A stretch of 64,000 bases of DNA from Candidatus Brocadia sinica JPN1 (GTDB lineage: Bacteria > Planctomycetota > Brocadiia > Brocadiales > Brocadiaceae), in NCBI RefSeq assembly GCF_000949635.1, contig NZ_BAFN01000001.1, positions 1,984,001 to 2,048,000 on the forward strand. Reading direction: 5' to 3'. The translations under genes and the position numbers were made by a program. Of the stretch, positions 63,585 to 64,000 are shown piece by piece (within the stretch, counting starts at the first letter, position 1; each line of letters begins with the position of its first letter). The notes beneath the pieces were generated by a model. It made no database searches. It was given only the letters and a program-made list of their open reading frames with translations, and was not told the origin of the DNA.

Positions 63585-63906
63585 AAAATGCCCTTACATT
63601 AATTGAAGCACATAATTAAATTCGGTTGGGTTTTAAAAGTCTCGCTGGTTCAATTGTCCCCGATTGAACCGAAGCATTTGGAACAATTCCGTCTCATAGC
63701 ACGATTTCAAGCTACCATTCAAATATCTGGTTCAATCTGCAGGATTGAACCAGCCTTGAGAAATTCCTTAACATTTAATTAGGACTTCAGAGACTTTTTC
63801 ATGCAGAGCGATGGGGCTCGTTGCTCCACAACCGCAGCATTGGAATTCCTTTTTTGTGGTGACAGGGTTAACTTCTGTCGCCACGCCAATTTCGTATGTA
63901 ATCCAA
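63585..63906. other. 322-bp region upstream of nqrD
   Basis: No coding frame seen. It contains two hairpins with shared arms (63649-63755), probably leader or spacer structure of nqrDEF. Confidence 0.5.
63649..63755. repeat. Two hairpins sharing the GGTTCAAT/ATTGAACC arms
   Basis: GGTTCAATTGTCCCCGATTGAACC (about 63649-63671) and TGGTTCAATCTGCAGGATTG completed by AACCA (about 63729-63754) are inverted repeats with the same arm sequence, about 60 bp apart, upstream of nqrD. Confidence 0.75.
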
Positions 63907-64000
63907 TCATTCCCACGGCAAAGGAGGCTCAATCATTGTTTTTTCTTTTTGTTCCTTCATTACTTTTCTGAATGACTCAAGCTCGCTATTTAAAAACTTC
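63907..64000 (-). CDS. C-terminal end of a hypothetical protein (runs off the window)
   Basis: The minus strand is open from the window edge to TGA at 63907-63909 and encodes KFLNSELESFRKVMKEQKEK then TMIEPPLPWE. It is charged and helical, and not a recognisable NqrC C-terminus. Too short to classify. Confidence 0.4.
   Translation of the reverse strand, partial: KFLNSELESFRKVMKEQKEKTMIEPPLPWE

Overview
The window is a chromosomal stretch of an AT-rich Gram-negative bacterium, most likely a planctomycete and probably an anammox-type one (Candidatus Brocadia/Jettenia/Kuenenia-like). That placement is an inference from gene content: a secreted cytochrome P460-like protein with a c-type haem motif, Na+-NQR subunits, FloA, a large surface-polysaccharide locus and a planctomycete-style GyrA. 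No rRNA gene is present to confirm it.

Layout. 1-3.4 kb: end of a secreted FN3-like protein, floA, tRNA-Leu(CAA) and folC. 3.5-11.7 kb (minus strand): central metabolism, with a sensor kinase, the flavoprotein and two membrane anchors of a succinate dehydrogenase/fumarate reductase (no iron-sulfur subunit beside them), pyrE, mdh, a DUF433/DUF5615 toxin-antitoxin pair and icd. 12-43 kb: a long polysaccharide locus with an O-antigen ligase/polymerase-TPR protein, a hendecad coiled-coil protein, many glycosyltransferases, three SDR epimerase/dehydratases, a DegT aminotransferase, several methyltransferases and a Wzx-type flippase. This locus is repeatedly invaded by toxin-antitoxin modules: two MntA/HepT pairs, a PIN toxin with a tiny antitoxin, DUF433/DUF5615, and HicBA at its edge. 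43-46 kb: a graveyard of nucleotidyltransferase genes, plus the remnant of a NusG-like antiterminator domain at the upstream end of the polysaccharide transcription unit. 46-48.5 kb: small enzymes (ferritin-like, YbaK, flavin reductase, M23 peptidase). 48.9-60.6 kb (plus strand): dnaE, a MITE-interrupted relic ORF, a double NDK-like protein, an MBL hydrolase, gyrA, a GT2 transferase, a double WaaP-like kinase and the P460-like cytochrome. 60.6-64 kb (minus): a conserved hypothetical protein and nqrF-E-D.

The most striking structure lies at 27.9-32.0 kb. A 1.7-kb island of toxin-antitoxin genes separates two glycosyltransferase genes and is flanked by a 341-bp direct repeat. One repeat copy spans the 5' part of one transferase gene and the 3' end of the other. 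The second copy was later split by a 1717-bp IS66-family element whose 8-bp target duplication, CTTTTTGT, can be read against the unoccupied site still present in the first copy. A second clean insertion is a 390-bp MITE-like element at 52.6 kb with 17-bp terminal inverted repeats and a 12-bp target duplication; excising it restores a 129-residue reading frame. Several families of short palindromic repeats are scattered through the window, and two palindromes sit in frame inside the polymerase-TPR gene.
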